Part shown: in pieces, positions 43,561 to 52,871 of the stretch
Numbering within the stretch: the stretch's first letter is position 1
How the letters are laid out: every line of letters starts with the position of its first letter
DNA from: Ferrimonas sediminicola
GTDB lineage: Bacteria; Pseudomonadota; Gammaproteobacteria; Enterobacterales; Shewanellaceae
Reading direction: 5' to 3'
NCBI RefSeq assembly: GCF_005116715.1
Contig: NZ_SWCI01000003.1
Location: 248,001 to 312,000 of the forward strand
DNA length: 64,000 nt
Notes under the pieces: model-generated
Seen by the model: the letters and a program-made list of their open reading frames with translations, nothing else
Databases searched by the model: none
Told to the model about the DNA's origin: nothing
Translations under genes and position numbers: made by a program

Positions 43561-44802
43561 ATGTGTACCGGAATGCAAAACGCCGCCGATGGCAACGCCC
43601 AGGCCACCCCCCGTGGCATGCGCTACCAGATCGCCCTGGTGGGCCGCCGCAACGTCGGCAAATCCTCGCTGCTTAACGCCATGACCGGCCAGCAGATCGC
43701 CATCGTCTCCGAGACCCGGGGCACCACCACCGACGCGGTGGCCAAGCCCTATGAACTGCTGCCCCTGGGGCCGGTGACCCTGTTCGACACCGCCGGCATC
43801 GACGATGAGGGGGATCTGGGCGCCCTGCGGGTGGGCGCAACCCACAAGGTGCTGTGCCGCGCCGACATGGCGATGCTGGTCGCCGACGAGCAGGGGCTGG
43901 GTGAGCACGAGCTGGCGCTGATTGAGCAGATGCGGTCGCTGGCGCTGCCGTTCCTGGTGGTGTTCAACAAGGGCGACAGCGGCGAGCCTGCCCGGGCAGA
44001 CCTGGCGCTGTGCCAACAGCAGGGCCTGCCCCACCTCTGCGTGTCCGCCGCCACCGGCAGCAACATTTCGGCGCTGAAGCAGCGGCTGTATGAGCTGGCG
44101 CCGGAGGAGCTCAAAGCCGAGCCGGTGCTGGCGGGGGATCTCTACCGCCGCGGCGATCTGGTGCTGTGCGTGGTGCCCATCGACCTGGCCGCCCCCAAGG
44201 GGCGGATCATCCTGCCTCAGGTGCAGGTGTTGCGTGAAGCCCTGGACCGCAACGCCATGGCCGTGGTGGTCAAGGAGACCGAACTGGCCGATGCCCTGAA
44301 GCGCTTTACCGTCCCGCCCAGGCTGGTGATCACCGATGCCCAGGTGATCAAGTTCGTCGACCGGGTGGTGCCCAAATCGATCCCGCTGACCACCTTCTCC
44401 AGCTTGTTTGCCCGCTTCAAGGGCGATCTGCCGCCGATGGTGGCCGGGGCCGAGCGCTTCGACAGCCTGAAGGAGGGGGACAAGGTGCTGATCGCCGAGG
44501 CCTGCAGCCACAACGTGCAGGAGGACGACATAGGCCGGGTCAAGTTGCCCAACTGGATTCGCAAGTACACCGGCAAGAGCCTGCAGTTCGATGTGGTCTG
44601 CGGCCATGACTTCCCCGACAACCTGGAGGAATACGCCCTGGTGATCCACTGCGGCGCCTGCATGTTCAACCGCACCGAGATGCTGCGCCGGGTACGCGAG
44701 TGCCAGCGCCGCGGCGTGCCCATCACCAACTACGGCGTGGCGATCTCCAAGCTTCAGGGTGTCCTGCCCCGGGTGATCGCGCCGCTGATGGCCAACCCGT
44801 AA
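43561..44802 (+). CDS. hydF: [FeFe]-hydrogenase maturation GTPase HydF
   Basis: HydF is the scaffold that receives the diiron unit and loads it into HydA. The 413-residue protein has a GTPase domain with P-loop GRRNVGKSS (about residues 29-37), switch DTAGIDD and NKGD, a dimerisation domain and C-terminal cluster ligands CGHDFP and HCGACMFN. AGGAG lies eight bases before the ATG at 43561, one base after hydE. A strong terminator follows. Confidence 0.96.
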   Translation: MCTGMQNAADGNAQATPRGMRYQIALVGRRNVGKSSLLNAMTGQQIAIVSETRGTTTDAVAKPYELLPLGPVTLFDTAGIDDEGDLGALRVGATHKVLCRADMAMLVADEQGLGEHELALIEQMRSLALPFLVVFNKGDSGEPARADLALCQQQGLPHLCVSAATGSNISALKQRLYELAPEELKAEPVLAGDLYRRGDLVLCVVPIDLAAPKGRIILPQVQVLREALDRNAMAVVVKETELADALKRFTVPPRLVITDAQVIKFVDRVVPKSIPLTTFSSLFARFKGDLPPMVAGAERFDSLKEGDKVLIAEACSHNVQEDDIGRVKLPNWIRKYTGKSLQFDVVCGHDFPDNLEEYALVIHCGACMFNRTEMLRRVRECQRRGVPITNYGVAISKLQGVLPRVIAPLMANP

Positions 44803-44809
44803 TCGACCT

Positions 44810-44846
44810 CCCCGTCATCGGCCTTCGGGCCGGTGGCGGGGTTTTT
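44810..44846 (+). terminator. Terminator of the hydrogenase maturation operon
   Basis: A two-part stem (CCCCG...CGGCC-TTCG-GGCCG...CGGGG) is followed by five T, directly after the hydF stop. Confidence 0.88.
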
Positions 44847-44989
44847 CTCTCTCTGTCACCTCGTCCCTCTCGTTTGACCCTAGACGTGACCCGCCCACTA
44901 CTCAAAGGGTAAGTCACCATGGTATAAGGCTTTATTGCAATGCCTCCGGCACCCCGAACACCGCCCCAGATCAGCCAGGACCCCGCACA

Positions 44990-46864
44990 ATGAACAAGCA
45001 ATCGCTCACCGACCTTTTCTCCAGCACCCTGTTCCACATTCCCGATTACCAGCGGGGCTACGCCTGGGAGAGGAAGCAGTGGCGGGATTTCGTCGACGAC
45101 CTGGATGCGCTGGTGACCGACGACAACGTCCACTACCACTACACCGGCACCGTGGTGACCTACCAGGCCAGCAACGCCACCTCCACCTACGGGCGGCGAC
45201 CGGCGAAGTCGGTGGACGTGGTGGACGGTCAGCAGCGCCTGACCACCACCTGCCTGTACCTGTCGGTGATCATCCGCGCCCTGATCGGCCAGGGGCGGAC
45301 CGAGTATGAGCGGGACATCGCCGACTTCCTCTACGACGGCCTGCGCTGCAAGCTGACCCTCAACAACGACACCGCCGAGCTGTTCCACCGGCTGCTGTCC
45401 GAGGGGCGGCCGCTGAAGGCCCCGTCCACCCCGCACCAGCGGCGACTGTGCGACGCCACCGCCTATTTCCAGGCCCACGTCAACCGGCTGATGGCCGACG
45501 ATGCCAGGGGCGTGGACTACCTGATCCAGCTGTTCGAGGCGATCACCGGCAAGCTGGTGTTCACCTCCTACACCATCGAGGAGGAGTGCGAGATCGGCAT
45601 GACCTTCGAGCTGATGAACTCCCGGGGCAAGGAGCTGTCGGTGCTGGAGCTGTTGAAGAACTACCTGATGCACTGGATCGCCCGCAACGGCGCCGCCGAC
45701 GAGCGCGAGGAGCTCACCAGCCGGGTGAACCTGGCCTGGCGCGACACCTACGGCTTTGTCGGCGACTCCGATGGCAACGAGGCCCAGTGCCTGCGCCTGG
45801 CCTGGACCCTCTACTGCCACCACCTGCCGAAGAACTGGAAGGGCTACGACGGCTTCAAGCTGCCCCAGTACATCCCGCTGAGGGAGTTTGCCGTCGATGG
45901 CCAGCCCGGCGGCGTCAAGACCAAGGCCGAAACCCTGGCCTTCATGCTGACCTTTGTCAAGGGGCTGCCCGAGGTGGCGCGCCACTACCAGGCTGTCATC
46001 AGCCCCAGGCCCCAGAACAGCGGCTCCGCCGCCGAGCTGGCCTGGCTGGAGCGGATCAACAACACCGGCAACATCGCCAACTTCCTGCCGCTGCTGGTGG
46101 CGGCCCGCGGCCGCTGGCTGGCGGGGACGGTGACCGAGGCCCAGTACATCGAGTTGTTGCAGGCGCTGGAGTGCTACGCCTACCGGGTGTTCCTGTTCGA
46201 GGGCAAGCGCAGCAACGCCGGCGGCTCCACCCTTTATCGCTGGGGTCATGAGCTGTTCAACCGGCCCCAGCTGGCGCTGGAGGCGATTGTCGCCAAGGTC
46301 CACGACTTGATCCGCTACTACGCCAGCGACAGCGCCTTTGCGGCACAGATGAGGGAGCCAGGCCATTGGTACCACTGGCGCCGGCTGCTGAAATACACCC
46401 TGTTCGAGTACGAGCAGCACCTGATGGCCGAGGAGGGCAAGGGCAGCAAGCCGAAGATCACCTGGCAGGAGCTGGCCAAGGACTCCACCATCGAGCACAT
46501 CCTGCCCCAGACCCCGCCCCAGGGCTCCCACTGGCTCGAGGTGTGGAGCGATGAGGCGCGGGCCACCTACCTGCACGACCTGGGCAACCTGGTGCTGACC
46601 AAGGACAACGCCAGCTACTCCAATTTCGAGTTTCAGCGCAAGAAGGGCGCGCCCGGCGTCAGCCCCAGCTACAGCGACTCCTGCATCAAGCAGGAGCGCA
46701 AGCTGGCGGTCTACGACGACTGGACCCCGGAGACACTGGGTCATCGCCGTGACGGGCTGGAAGCCTGGATCCTCGGCCGCTGGCAGACCCGTCACTTCGA
46801 TCTGGACACCGCCATGGACGATGAGCTGGAGGAGGAAGCACAGATGGGCGAGGCGGAGCTGTAA
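44990..46864 (+). CDS. GmrSD-type DUF262/DUF1524 protein, probable modification-dependent restriction enzyme
   Basis: The 624-residue protein has an N-terminal DUF262 domain with the conserved DGQQR motif (79-83), shown in related enzymes to act in nucleotide hydrolysis, and a C-terminal DUF1524 His-Me nuclease motif (IEHILPQTP near residue 503, followed by LGNLVLT and the late N). This single-chain layout is that of fused GmrSD type IV enzymes and of several phage-defence proteins. Base composition is like the host. It lies downstream of hydF and outside the repeat-bounded element at 48127. Confidence 0.85.
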   Translation: MNKQSLTDLFSSTLFHIPDYQRGYAWERKQWRDFVDDLDALVTDDNVHYHYTGTVVTYQASNATSTYGRRPAKSVDVVDGQQRLTTTCLYLSVIIRALIGQGRTEYERDIADFLYDGLRCKLTLNNDTAELFHRLLSEGRPLKAPSTPHQRRLCDATAYFQAHVNRLMADDARGVDYLIQLFEAITGKLVFTSYTIEEECEIGMTFELMNSRGKELSVLELLKNYLMHWIARNGAADEREELTSRVNLAWRDTYGFVGDSDGNEAQCLRLAWTLYCHHLPKNWKGYDGFKLPQYIPLREFAVDGQPGGVKTKAETLAFMLTFVKGLPEVARHYQAVISPRPQNSGSAAELAWLERINNTGNIANFLPLLVAARGRWLAGTVTEAQYIELLQALECYAYRVFLFEGKRSNAGGSTLYRWGHELFNRPQLALEAIVAKVHDLIRYYASDSAFAAQMREPGHWYHWRRLLKYTLFEYEQHLMAEEGKGSKPKITWQELAKDSTIEHILPQTPPQGSHWLEVWSDEARATYLHDLGNLVLTKDNASYSNFEFQRKKGAPGVSPSYSDSCIKQERKLAVYDDWTPETLGHRRDGLEAWILGRWQTRHFDLDTAMDDELEEEAQMGEAEL

Positions 46865-46941
46865 GGCTTGCAGGTGTCGATGGAAGTGGGGAGTTGTTCA
46901 GCCCCAGCATGCGGCCCAGCCGTCGACATTCTCAGACCAAG

Positions 46942-47029
46942 TTATGCTGATACCTGGTCATTTAATACCGTTGTCTCTGTTCCGCAGCTATTGCAGTGTC
47001 GGGTAAACAGCGCTGCGCGCTTACGGATC
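46942..47029 (-). other. Out-of-frame continuation of the NERD-domain gene
   Basis: The minus strand after 47029 continues a protein-like zinc-ribbon sequence in another frame, with CPAC and later CNSCGTE pairs, ending at the stop codon at 46942-46944. Reading this frame from about 47120 restores a normal tail with paired CxxC knuckles. It shows the neighbouring gene is frameshifted. Confidence 0.7.
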
Positions 47030-47971
47030 TTATTTTCCTGGCTGTGGCAGGCAGGGCATGGGCCTTTCATCGTGGTATTGGTCTGGCAGTTTTGGCAGAT
47101 GACGAAGTAGCCATATCTGCCCCAGGCACCGGTTGGTTAGCTTGTCGCGCTCGCCACACTTGTTGCAGGCAATGCCTTCTGATGGTGCTTGAGCTTGGCT
47201 GGGCTCAGTCTGTTCTACCTTTGCTGTTTCCTGCTCTTGTGGCGCGGTTTCGTACTTTGGCTTTGGTTCGGTGACAGCTGGCTCGGTAGTTTCAGGTTGA
47301 ATCGCGGTGTTTTTTTCACCGGCCTGAATTAACGGCTCATGGATGGACAGAAGGAAGTCGCTGATGGCTTTCATCTCCTTTTCGGAGAACACCGGCTTGG
47401 TTGTGATATAGCTTTTAAGGACCGAGTAGTTACATAGCTCTTTAAGTTTCTTACCCAGAAACTCATTCTTCACAACAGAGCTGCTAATCTCCTGAGGCAT
47501 GCTCTCGCGTTGTAATACTGTGGTGCTTGATACTGAGCAGAGGTTGTCCCACTGTCGCATGCCAAAGTAGGTTTGTCGGCCAAGAATCTTAACCAGCATC
47601 TTGTCGACGTTATCGAATAGCAGGTTGCGCAGGTTCTTTTGCTGCAGGTCCAGTTGCTGCAGAGGGGACGGCATGCCTTGCCAGTTACCCTGGTAGCCTC
47701 GCGACCACTCGCCGTCTTTGTTGACTCTTACCTGGCCATAGATGCTCTTGGACTCGATCAGCACAAAGCCGAATCGGTGGACTAGCAGATGGTCAATTTG
47801 AGAGTATTCGCCTTTGTGGGAGAAGCGCAGGTCATTGATGACCAGAATGTCCGGGTTGTCGGCAAACTCGCGCTTTAGGTAGAAAGCCACCTCCTTTTCC
47901 TGCTGAGCACCAAACTGGCGCTGTTTGCTGAGGTGGTCCTGGTGGATACTGTCCCGCTCTTTCAAAATCAT
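47030..47971 (-). CDS. NERD-domain protein with zinc-ribbon tail, frameshifted near the C-terminus
   Basis: The 313-residue frame has a nuclease-related (NERD) domain at about residues 18-140, with GAQQEKEVAFYL, the INDLRF segment and the IDHLLVHRFGFVLIESKS core that carries the catalytic Asp, Glu and Lys. A Pro/Glu-rich linker follows, then a zinc-ribbon start (CNKCGERDKLTNRC). After this the sequence loses character, while another frame continues with more CxxC pairs. One extra base in the C-run at 47120-47123 explains it. It may be a genuine mutation or a sequencing error. Composition is less GC-rich than host genes. Confidence 0.8.
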   Translation of the reverse strand: MILKERDSIHQDHLSKQRQFGAQQEKEVAFYLKREFADNPDILVINDLRFSHKGEYSQIDHLLVHRFGFVLIESKSIYGQVRVNKDGEWSRGYQGNWQGMPSPLQQLDLQQKNLRNLLFDNVDKMLVKILGRQTYFGMRQWDNLCSVSSTTVLQRESMPQEISSSVVKNEFLGKKLKELCNYSVLKSYITTKPVFSEKEMKAISDFLLSIHEPLIQAGEKNTAIQPETTEPAVTEPKPKYETAPQEQETAKVEQTEPSQAQAPSEGIACNKCGERDKLTNRCLGQIWLLRHLPKLPDQYHDERPMPCLPQPGK

Positions 47972-48126
47972 GCTGTGTATCCTTACTGCAACTGCTGTGT
48001 CGTCCTGGCATCAGAGGACAGTAAGTATCATTCAGAATGTTGGCGAGATAAAGGTGATTGCGAGTGCAATGTCGCGAAAAGTTTGTTTAGCGTTTTTAGA
48101 GGATTGGGGAAATGAGGAGGGGAAAG

Positions 48127-48145
48127 TGGCCTCCCCACGAGGACT
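48127..48145. repeat. attL-like direct repeat, left end of integrated element
   Basis: The 19 bases TGGCCTCCCCACGAGGACT are identical to 60049-60067, which is the 3' end of tRNA-Arg including CCA. The integrase gene starts 163 bases inside. The 336-base spacer between the NERD gene and the integrase contains this site and otherwise no recognisable gene. Confidence 0.92.
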
Positions 48146-48307
48146 GCCTTGTAGCATATTGATAGTTTTTGCTGTGCCTTGCCTGTTTTTTATGATGCTG
48201 GATAAGTTATTGAATTTCAACGGTCATGTTTGGTTTTGAATTGTCCTGTGATTGTCATATATTGATGGCCATGGACAGAAAAAGTTAGATCGGAGTTAGA
48301 TCGGGTC

Positions 48308-49657
48308 ATGGCAGTCAAGGTTATGAGGGACCCCATAAAGCTGACCAAGTCAGTTATTGCGGCCATTCAGCCAAAGGCGGATACCATTGAGTATAAGTTC
48401 GTCGAGCCGAGTAAGCTCAGGCTGCGGGTCGCCCCAAGTGGCACCAAGTCTTTTCGTGTGGTTAAACGGCTTCCGCGGGGGGGGCGCTTAGTTGACGAGC
48501 ACATCGGTCGTTTCGGGGAAATGCCCCTGGACGACATACGGCGAAAGGCTCAGGGCGTGATTGCGCAGATCTCTAGTGGCATCGACCCTAAAGTTCACAG
48601 GGAGCAGCAAAAAGCGCTGAGTGAGTCAGTAAAGGCCAATGCGCGGGCATTCAGGGAATTGTGGTCGTCGTACCTGGCAGAGTTTGAACTTCGGGTGCGG
48701 GAAGGTAATCGCTCTCAGAAATCGTTGGATGATGCGGGTTCTATGTTCCGTACCCACATTGAGCCAGTGTTGGGTAATGTCCAGATTGGTTCCCTTTCAC
48801 GTGAGTTGGTGCAGGGCTTTATGTCTGAATTGCGCCAGAACAAGTCCTACGCGGTTCACAACAAGGTTCTTAAGTATATTAACGCCGCCCTGAACCACGC
48901 GGTTAAGTGTGGCGATATCGACCACAACCCAGCTTACGGCATAAAAAAGGTCAGTGAAACGGCCCGCCAGCGGGTGATCTCTGATGATGAAATGAAGCAG
49001 CTTGCCAAGGCCCTGGAACTGGAGCCGCAGCATTACCGCGACGTGTTCTGGCTGTTGTTGTATACCGCCCAGCGGAAAAGCAATGTGTTTGCTATGCAGT
49101 GGCGGGACGTGGACTTGACGGCGGCCACTTGGTGCATCAAGGGTACCCAGACTAAGGGTAAGAGGGCTATTACGGTACCGCTGATTGAACCTGCTCTGGC
49201 CATCCTTAAGCGACGAAAAGAGGAGAGCGGCCCCGCAGACCGGTTTGTATTTCCGTCTCAGCGCAGTGCTTCGGGTCATCTTGTTGAAAAGGGCGGCAAA
49301 GGTAGTTTTTGGCACCGGGTCAAGGCGCGGGCTGGATTCGCTGGTTTGGCTGGGGAAGAAGGGTTGAGACTCCATGACCTGAGGCGGACCACTGGCAGTA
49401 AGATGGTTAACGACGGAGGGCGTATTCAACCTGTCCAGAAATTGATGGGACACAGCTCCATTGAGATTACCGCCAAGAATTATGCCCACCTCGAAGTAGA
49501 GGCGGTGCGAGGTGGTTTGGAAAGTGTTTACGCCAGAGCTGATAACGCCGGGGCGCTTAAACAGCAATTGATTGACAAGCTGGGGTCAATGACGGAGGAG
49601 CAGTTAAAGGTGCTGCTTACTAATGTTGATGGGAGCAATGGTGACAAAGAAAAATGA
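48308..49657 (+). CDS. Tyrosine-recombinase integrase (P4-type, DUF4102 N-terminus)
   Basis: The 449-residue protein has the arm-binding N-terminal domain (LTKSVIAAIQPKADTIEYKF...LRLRVAPSGTKSF), a core-binding SAM-like domain and a catalytic domain with R in TAQRKSN, H-x-x-R in LHDLRRT, H in LMGHSS and the nucleophile Y in NYAHLE. It lies next to the left 19-bp repeat and should integrate the element into tRNA-Arg. The element's tRNA is at the far end, so the gene is distal to the tRNA. Base composition is less GC-rich than host genes. Confidence 0.95.
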   Translation: MAVKVMRDPIKLTKSVIAAIQPKADTIEYKFVEPSKLRLRVAPSGTKSFRVVKRLPRGGRLVDEHIGRFGEMPLDDIRRKAQGVIAQISSGIDPKVHREQQKALSESVKANARAFRELWSSYLAEFELRVREGNRSQKSLDDAGSMFRTHIEPVLGNVQIGSLSRELVQGFMSELRQNKSYAVHNKVLKYINAALNHAVKCGDIDHNPAYGIKKVSETARQRVISDDEMKQLAKALELEPQHYRDVFWLLLYTAQRKSNVFAMQWRDVDLTAATWCIKGTQTKGKRAITVPLIEPALAILKRRKEESGPADRFVFPSQRSASGHLVEKGGKGSFWHRVKARAGFAGLAGEEGLRLHDLRRTTGSKMVNDGGRIQPVQKLMGHSSIEITAKNYAHLEVEAVRGGLESVYARADNAGALKQQLIDKLGSMTEEQLKVLLTNVDGSNGDKEK

Positions 49658-50426
49658 TCAAAAGCTGGCGCCTAAGTCTGAAGAACCACAAGATCCAGTG
49701 GAGCAAATGTGGGCGTACTTCCGTGATCCAGAACAGACAGAGCCTATAAAAATAAATGGGACTTGGGTGGCCAAGGCCCTGCCAGATGAGCAGATGCTCG
49801 ACGAAGAGGAGAATGGGATTCTGCCAGAAAAGAGGACGTTGGAAGAGCGCAACAGCATGTTGCAACTATGCCATCTTACCATGTTCATTGGTGAGCCTTT
49901 GTCGGAGGATCAGGCATTGTTCCTGATGGATGCGATCGAGAGAGAGTTGGCTGGAAAGCAACCGTTCCCTTACAAGCGGGGGCGCAAAGAGCGTGGATAC
50001 CAGGAAAAGGGGCTTTATCGGGCGATCAAGCAGCGCGTGACCGAGATTATTCTTGAGCCGCTGGTAGTAAAGTACGCAAAGCGAGTCGCAGATAACCCGC
50101 GACAGGGGCGTATTTCGGCGGAAGATAGAAGTTATCTGCTGGAGGTTTTTCTGGACCAACCAGATGATGAGGTGTTGGCGCTTACCAATAAAATTCCATG
50201 GCATTTGGCGTATGTATTTAACGCTAATGAGCGCACCATTCGCAACTGGGAACGCGAAGAAGAGGGTCTACAGGTTGAAATGTCATGCCCGACTGATGGC
50301 TGGGACTTTGCAGGCCCGGCTGCGGACGCTATTTACGCGGACATCCGGGTGAAAGGTATCGACACACTGGATGAGTTGGCCGCTTACATCGCCGACGGCA
50401 ATTGGAAAAAAATAAACCCTTTTTAA
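49623..50426 (+). CDS. Protein of unknown function in the integrated element
   Basis: The 267-residue hydrophilic protein overlaps the end of the integrase gene. A central basic part (YKRGRKERGYQEKGLYRAIK) and a C-terminal region with ERTIRNWEREEEG look compatible with DNA binding, but no family is recognised. Three ATG codons lie near the start; the first (49623) has AAGGTG ten bases upstream. It precedes the AlpA-like gene by 71 bases. Confidence 0.65.
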   Translation: MLMGAMVTKKNDQKLAPKSEEPQDPVEQMWAYFRDPEQTEPIKINGTWVAKALPDEQMLDEEENGILPEKRTLEERNSMLQLCHLTMFIGEPLSEDQALFLMDAIERELAGKQPFPYKRGRKERGYQEKGLYRAIKQRVTEIILEPLVVKYAKRVADNPRQGRISAEDRSYLLEVFLDQPDDEVLALTNKIPWHLAYVFNANERTIRNWEREEEGLQVEMSCPTDGWDFAGPAADAIYADIRVKGIDTLDELAAYIADGNWKKINPF

Positions 50427-50497
50427 TTTCCGTTTTTATGGTTTCACCCCTGGCAAATTAGCCTCAACGGTCAAGCGACGTAGAGGAGAATTTGCCT

Positions 50498-50734
50498 ATG
50501 ACCACTACCATCAACCCCAACCCACTGCTGAATGAACAGCAGGCTGCCGATTACCTCGATCTCCAACCAAACACCCTGGCGGTATGGCGCTGCCGGGGCC
50601 GTAATGACCTGCCTTACTGCAAAATCGGTCGAAATGTTCGCTACCGCAAGTCCGATCTTGATGACTTTTTGAACCGTGCCACTCGTTGCTTTGTGGAACA
50701 GTCCAACTTCAATTCCATGGGTTGTGAGGTGTAA
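50498..50734 (+). CDS. AlpA/excisionase-like helix-turn-helix protein
   Basis: This 78-residue protein has a MerR-type winged helix (LLNEQQAADYLDLQPNTLAV, then YCKIGRNVRYRKSDLDDFLN) typical of AlpA and Xis proteins of P4-like elements. It probably regulates the integrase or directs excision. GAGGAG lies eight bases before the ATG at 50498. The replication genes follow closely. Confidence 0.85.
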   Translation: MTTTINPNPLLNEQQAADYLDLQPNTLAVWRCRGRNDLPYCKIGRNVRYRKSDLDDFLNRATRCFVEQSNFNSMGCEV

Positions 50735-50740
50735 GCAGCG

Positions 50741-51031
50741 ATGGACATCCAAAACGTAACTGAGATTGCTCGTGGCCGTTGGCCCATGATCTTCGACCGA
50801 CTGGGTATCAAGGTGCCGAAACGGGGGAAACACGGTCCCTGTCCACTATGTGGTGATGGCGTGGACCGTTTTCACTTTGACGACAAAGAAGGCAGGGGAA
50901 CTTGGCATTGCCGCAAATGCGCCGATAAAAGCGCAGGAGATGGTTTGAGCATGGTCAGTCGTTACTTTGATGTGTCCTGCTATCACGCGGTGAGACTGGT
51001 GGTTTCGACCCTTGGACGACACGGAAAGTAA
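50741..51031 (+). CDS. Zinc-ribbon primase N-terminal-domain protein
   Basis: The 96-residue protein matches the zinc-binding part of P4 alpha-type primases: CPLCGDGVDRFHFDD followed by WHCRKC about 20 residues later gives the four cysteine ligands. In P4 this domain is fused to primase and helicase; here it is separate, with the Toprim/ATPase gene starting nine bases after its stop. It probably begins element replication together with that protein. Confidence 0.85.
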   Translation: MDIQNVTEIARGRWPMIFDRLGIKVPKRGKHGPCPLCGDGVDRFHFDDKEGRGTWHCRKCADKSAGDGLSMVSRYFDVSCYHAVRLVVSTLGRHGK

Positions 51032-51039
51032 GGGGCTAT

Positions 51040-52701
51040 ATGGATCAATTATTGGAGGAGGTGGGCCGGAAGGTCCACCAACTGACTCAGTTCTCGACCA
51101 TCTCCGAAACCGTGCCGTATCTTGAAAAGAAAGGCTTAACGGGGATGCCCTGGCAAGTAATAAGCGAGCCCGTCACCGTAGCAAAGGCCACCTTCCAGCC
51201 AGGAGATATGTTGGTGTCAATGGCTGACCTTAATACCGGGGAAGCGGTTAACATCCAACTGATCAACGCCAAGGGGGAAAAGCGGTTTCTGCCAAAAGGG
51301 CAGGTAAAAGGGGCGGGTTGCTGGTTGGAGTCTGATGGTGAGGTGGACCGTCTCTGGATCAGTGAGAGCATTGGGACTGGGCTGAGTGTACACCGTGTAG
51401 CTAAGGAGCCTGTGTTGGTGGCCTTTAGTGCTGGGAACATCAGCCAGTGCGTTACTGCCGCGAAATTGCGATATCCCAACAGTGTTGTGGTGATTGCCGC
51501 TGACAATGACAGTGACAAGAAGACCAATGTAGGGGTGGAGGTCGCAGAGGCTGTAGCGTCTGAACAACAGGTGCTGCTGTCGGTGCCACCGGAAGCGGGA
51601 GATTGGAACGATTACTTCTGTCGCCATGGCCAAGGTACTACCCTACAGGCTCTGATGGACGAGGTGAGACAGCCGCAGCCCATGGAGGTGACAGACGTTG
51701 CAAGAGCATTGTGGCGTTTCCCGTACTCTATCGGTTCGACGGGTTACGATTATCAATCTCGTTACCTGATCAAGGGGCAGCTTCCGGCTGACAGCTTCGG
51801 CGTTGTCTATGGGCCGTCAGGTCACTTTAAGAGCTTTATTGCACTTGCGCTGGCTTGCCATGTCGCTACTGGTCAGGACTGGAACGGTCACCGTACCCAG
51901 CGAAATAAGGTGATCTACGTGGCCGGAGAAGGGGGCACAGGGGTTCCTCGGCGAATCAAAGCGTGGGAGAGCAAATCCAGAAAGGGGGTAACAGTGTCGG
52001 ATTTGGCGGTTATCTCCCAGCCGGTGTACCTAACAGAAGTCGGCCAGTTGGAGGCTTTAATCGATGCTGCGACCGACTTTGGGGGAGAGCAGGGCGTTGG
52101 GCTAATCATTCTGGACACCCTCGCTCGCTGCTTTGCCGGGGCCGATGAGAACAAGACCGCCGATATGAACCAGTTTATTGCCAAGTGTGACGAGCTACGT
52201 CGCCGGACCGGGGCCACCGTTTTGGTGGTTCACCACAGTGGCAAGGACGCCGAGAAAGGGGCCAGGGGGAGCTCGGCGCTTCGAGCGGCTGCCGACTTTG
52301 AGTTCTCGGTCAAACGCACGGAAGATGACCAATTGGCGGCTTGGCTGGCCTGCACCAAGATGAAGGACGATGGCGGCGCATCAGACATGGCATTCCCGTT
52401 GCGCGTGGTTGAACTGTTCACCGACAGTGACGGGGACCCTGTAACCAGCTTGGTGGTGAGTGATGAAGGGTACGTGCCAGAGACCCAGGATGAGGTCAAG
52501 GAGCCCCCCAGCAAGAACCAAACAGCCCTGTGGGAGGTGGTCCGGTCAAGACAACAACAGGGAGAGGACACCCATAGGTCAGTAGTTCGCGACGATCTAA
52601 AGAAAATGGGGCTCAACACCAATAACTTCTCTCGCTGGGTCACTGCCCTGCTAAACCGGGGCTCTATCCGATTAGAAGGCGACAAGCTGATCGCCATCTA
52701 G
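51040..52701 (+). CDS. Toprim plus RepA-like ATPase, element replication protein
   Basis: The 553-residue protein has an N-terminal Toprim-like domain (WISESIGTGLSVHR near residue 105 and VVVIAADNDSD near 149) and a RecA-like AAA_25 domain with Walker A GPSGHFKSF (about 262-270) and Walker B LIILDTLARC. The C-terminal part has a winged-helix look (TNNFSRWVTALLNRG). With the zinc-ribbon protein it forms a split version of a P4-type primase-helicase, so the element may replicate on its own after excision. Confidence 0.85.
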   Translation: MDQLLEEVGRKVHQLTQFSTISETVPYLEKKGLTGMPWQVISEPVTVAKATFQPGDMLVSMADLNTGEAVNIQLINAKGEKRFLPKGQVKGAGCWLESDGEVDRLWISESIGTGLSVHRVAKEPVLVAFSAGNISQCVTAAKLRYPNSVVVIAADNDSDKKTNVGVEVAEAVASEQQVLLSVPPEAGDWNDYFCRHGQGTTLQALMDEVRQPQPMEVTDVARALWRFPYSIGSTGYDYQSRYLIKGQLPADSFGVVYGPSGHFKSFIALALACHVATGQDWNGHRTQRNKVIYVAGEGGTGVPRRIKAWESKSRKGVTVSDLAVISQPVYLTEVGQLEALIDAATDFGGEQGVGLIILDTLARCFAGADENKTADMNQFIAKCDELRRRTGATVLVVHHSGKDAEKGARGSSALRAAADFEFSVKRTEDDQLAAWLACTKMKDDGGASDMAFPLRVVELFTDSDGDPVTSLVVSDEGYVPETQDEVKEPPSKNQTALWEVVRSRQQQGEDTHRSVVRDDLKKMGLNTNNFSRWVTALLNRGSIRLEGDKLIAI

Positions 52702-52714
52702 CCCACACCTCATT

Positions 52715-52764
52715 TCCTCACCTCATTCTGTGTATAGGCACCAGGGTGAGGTGAGGAGCCCGAA
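52715..52764. repeat. Left direct repeat flanking the hsd cassette
   Basis: This sequence contains TCCTCACCTCA, then TTCTGTGTA, GGTGAG and TGAGGAGCC(C)GAAC, and folds through CCTCACCTCA / TGAGGTGAGG. The same blocks in the same order occur at 59088-59136 after hsdR. The pair brackets the hsdMSR genes. Confidence 0.75.
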
Positions 52765-52871
52765 CACCTTTCAGAACAGTTATTTAGCCAAAGTTCGATC
52801 CCACCTGCTGACAGCCCAGTTCCGCGTGGTAATATCTGGCGATTCACGTCACCGATTTAGAGACCCCCCAC

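Noticed and set aside
47925-48239. Plus-strand frame across the attL region
   Set aside because: No ribosome binding site or motif; it overlaps the NERD gene start and the attachment repeat.
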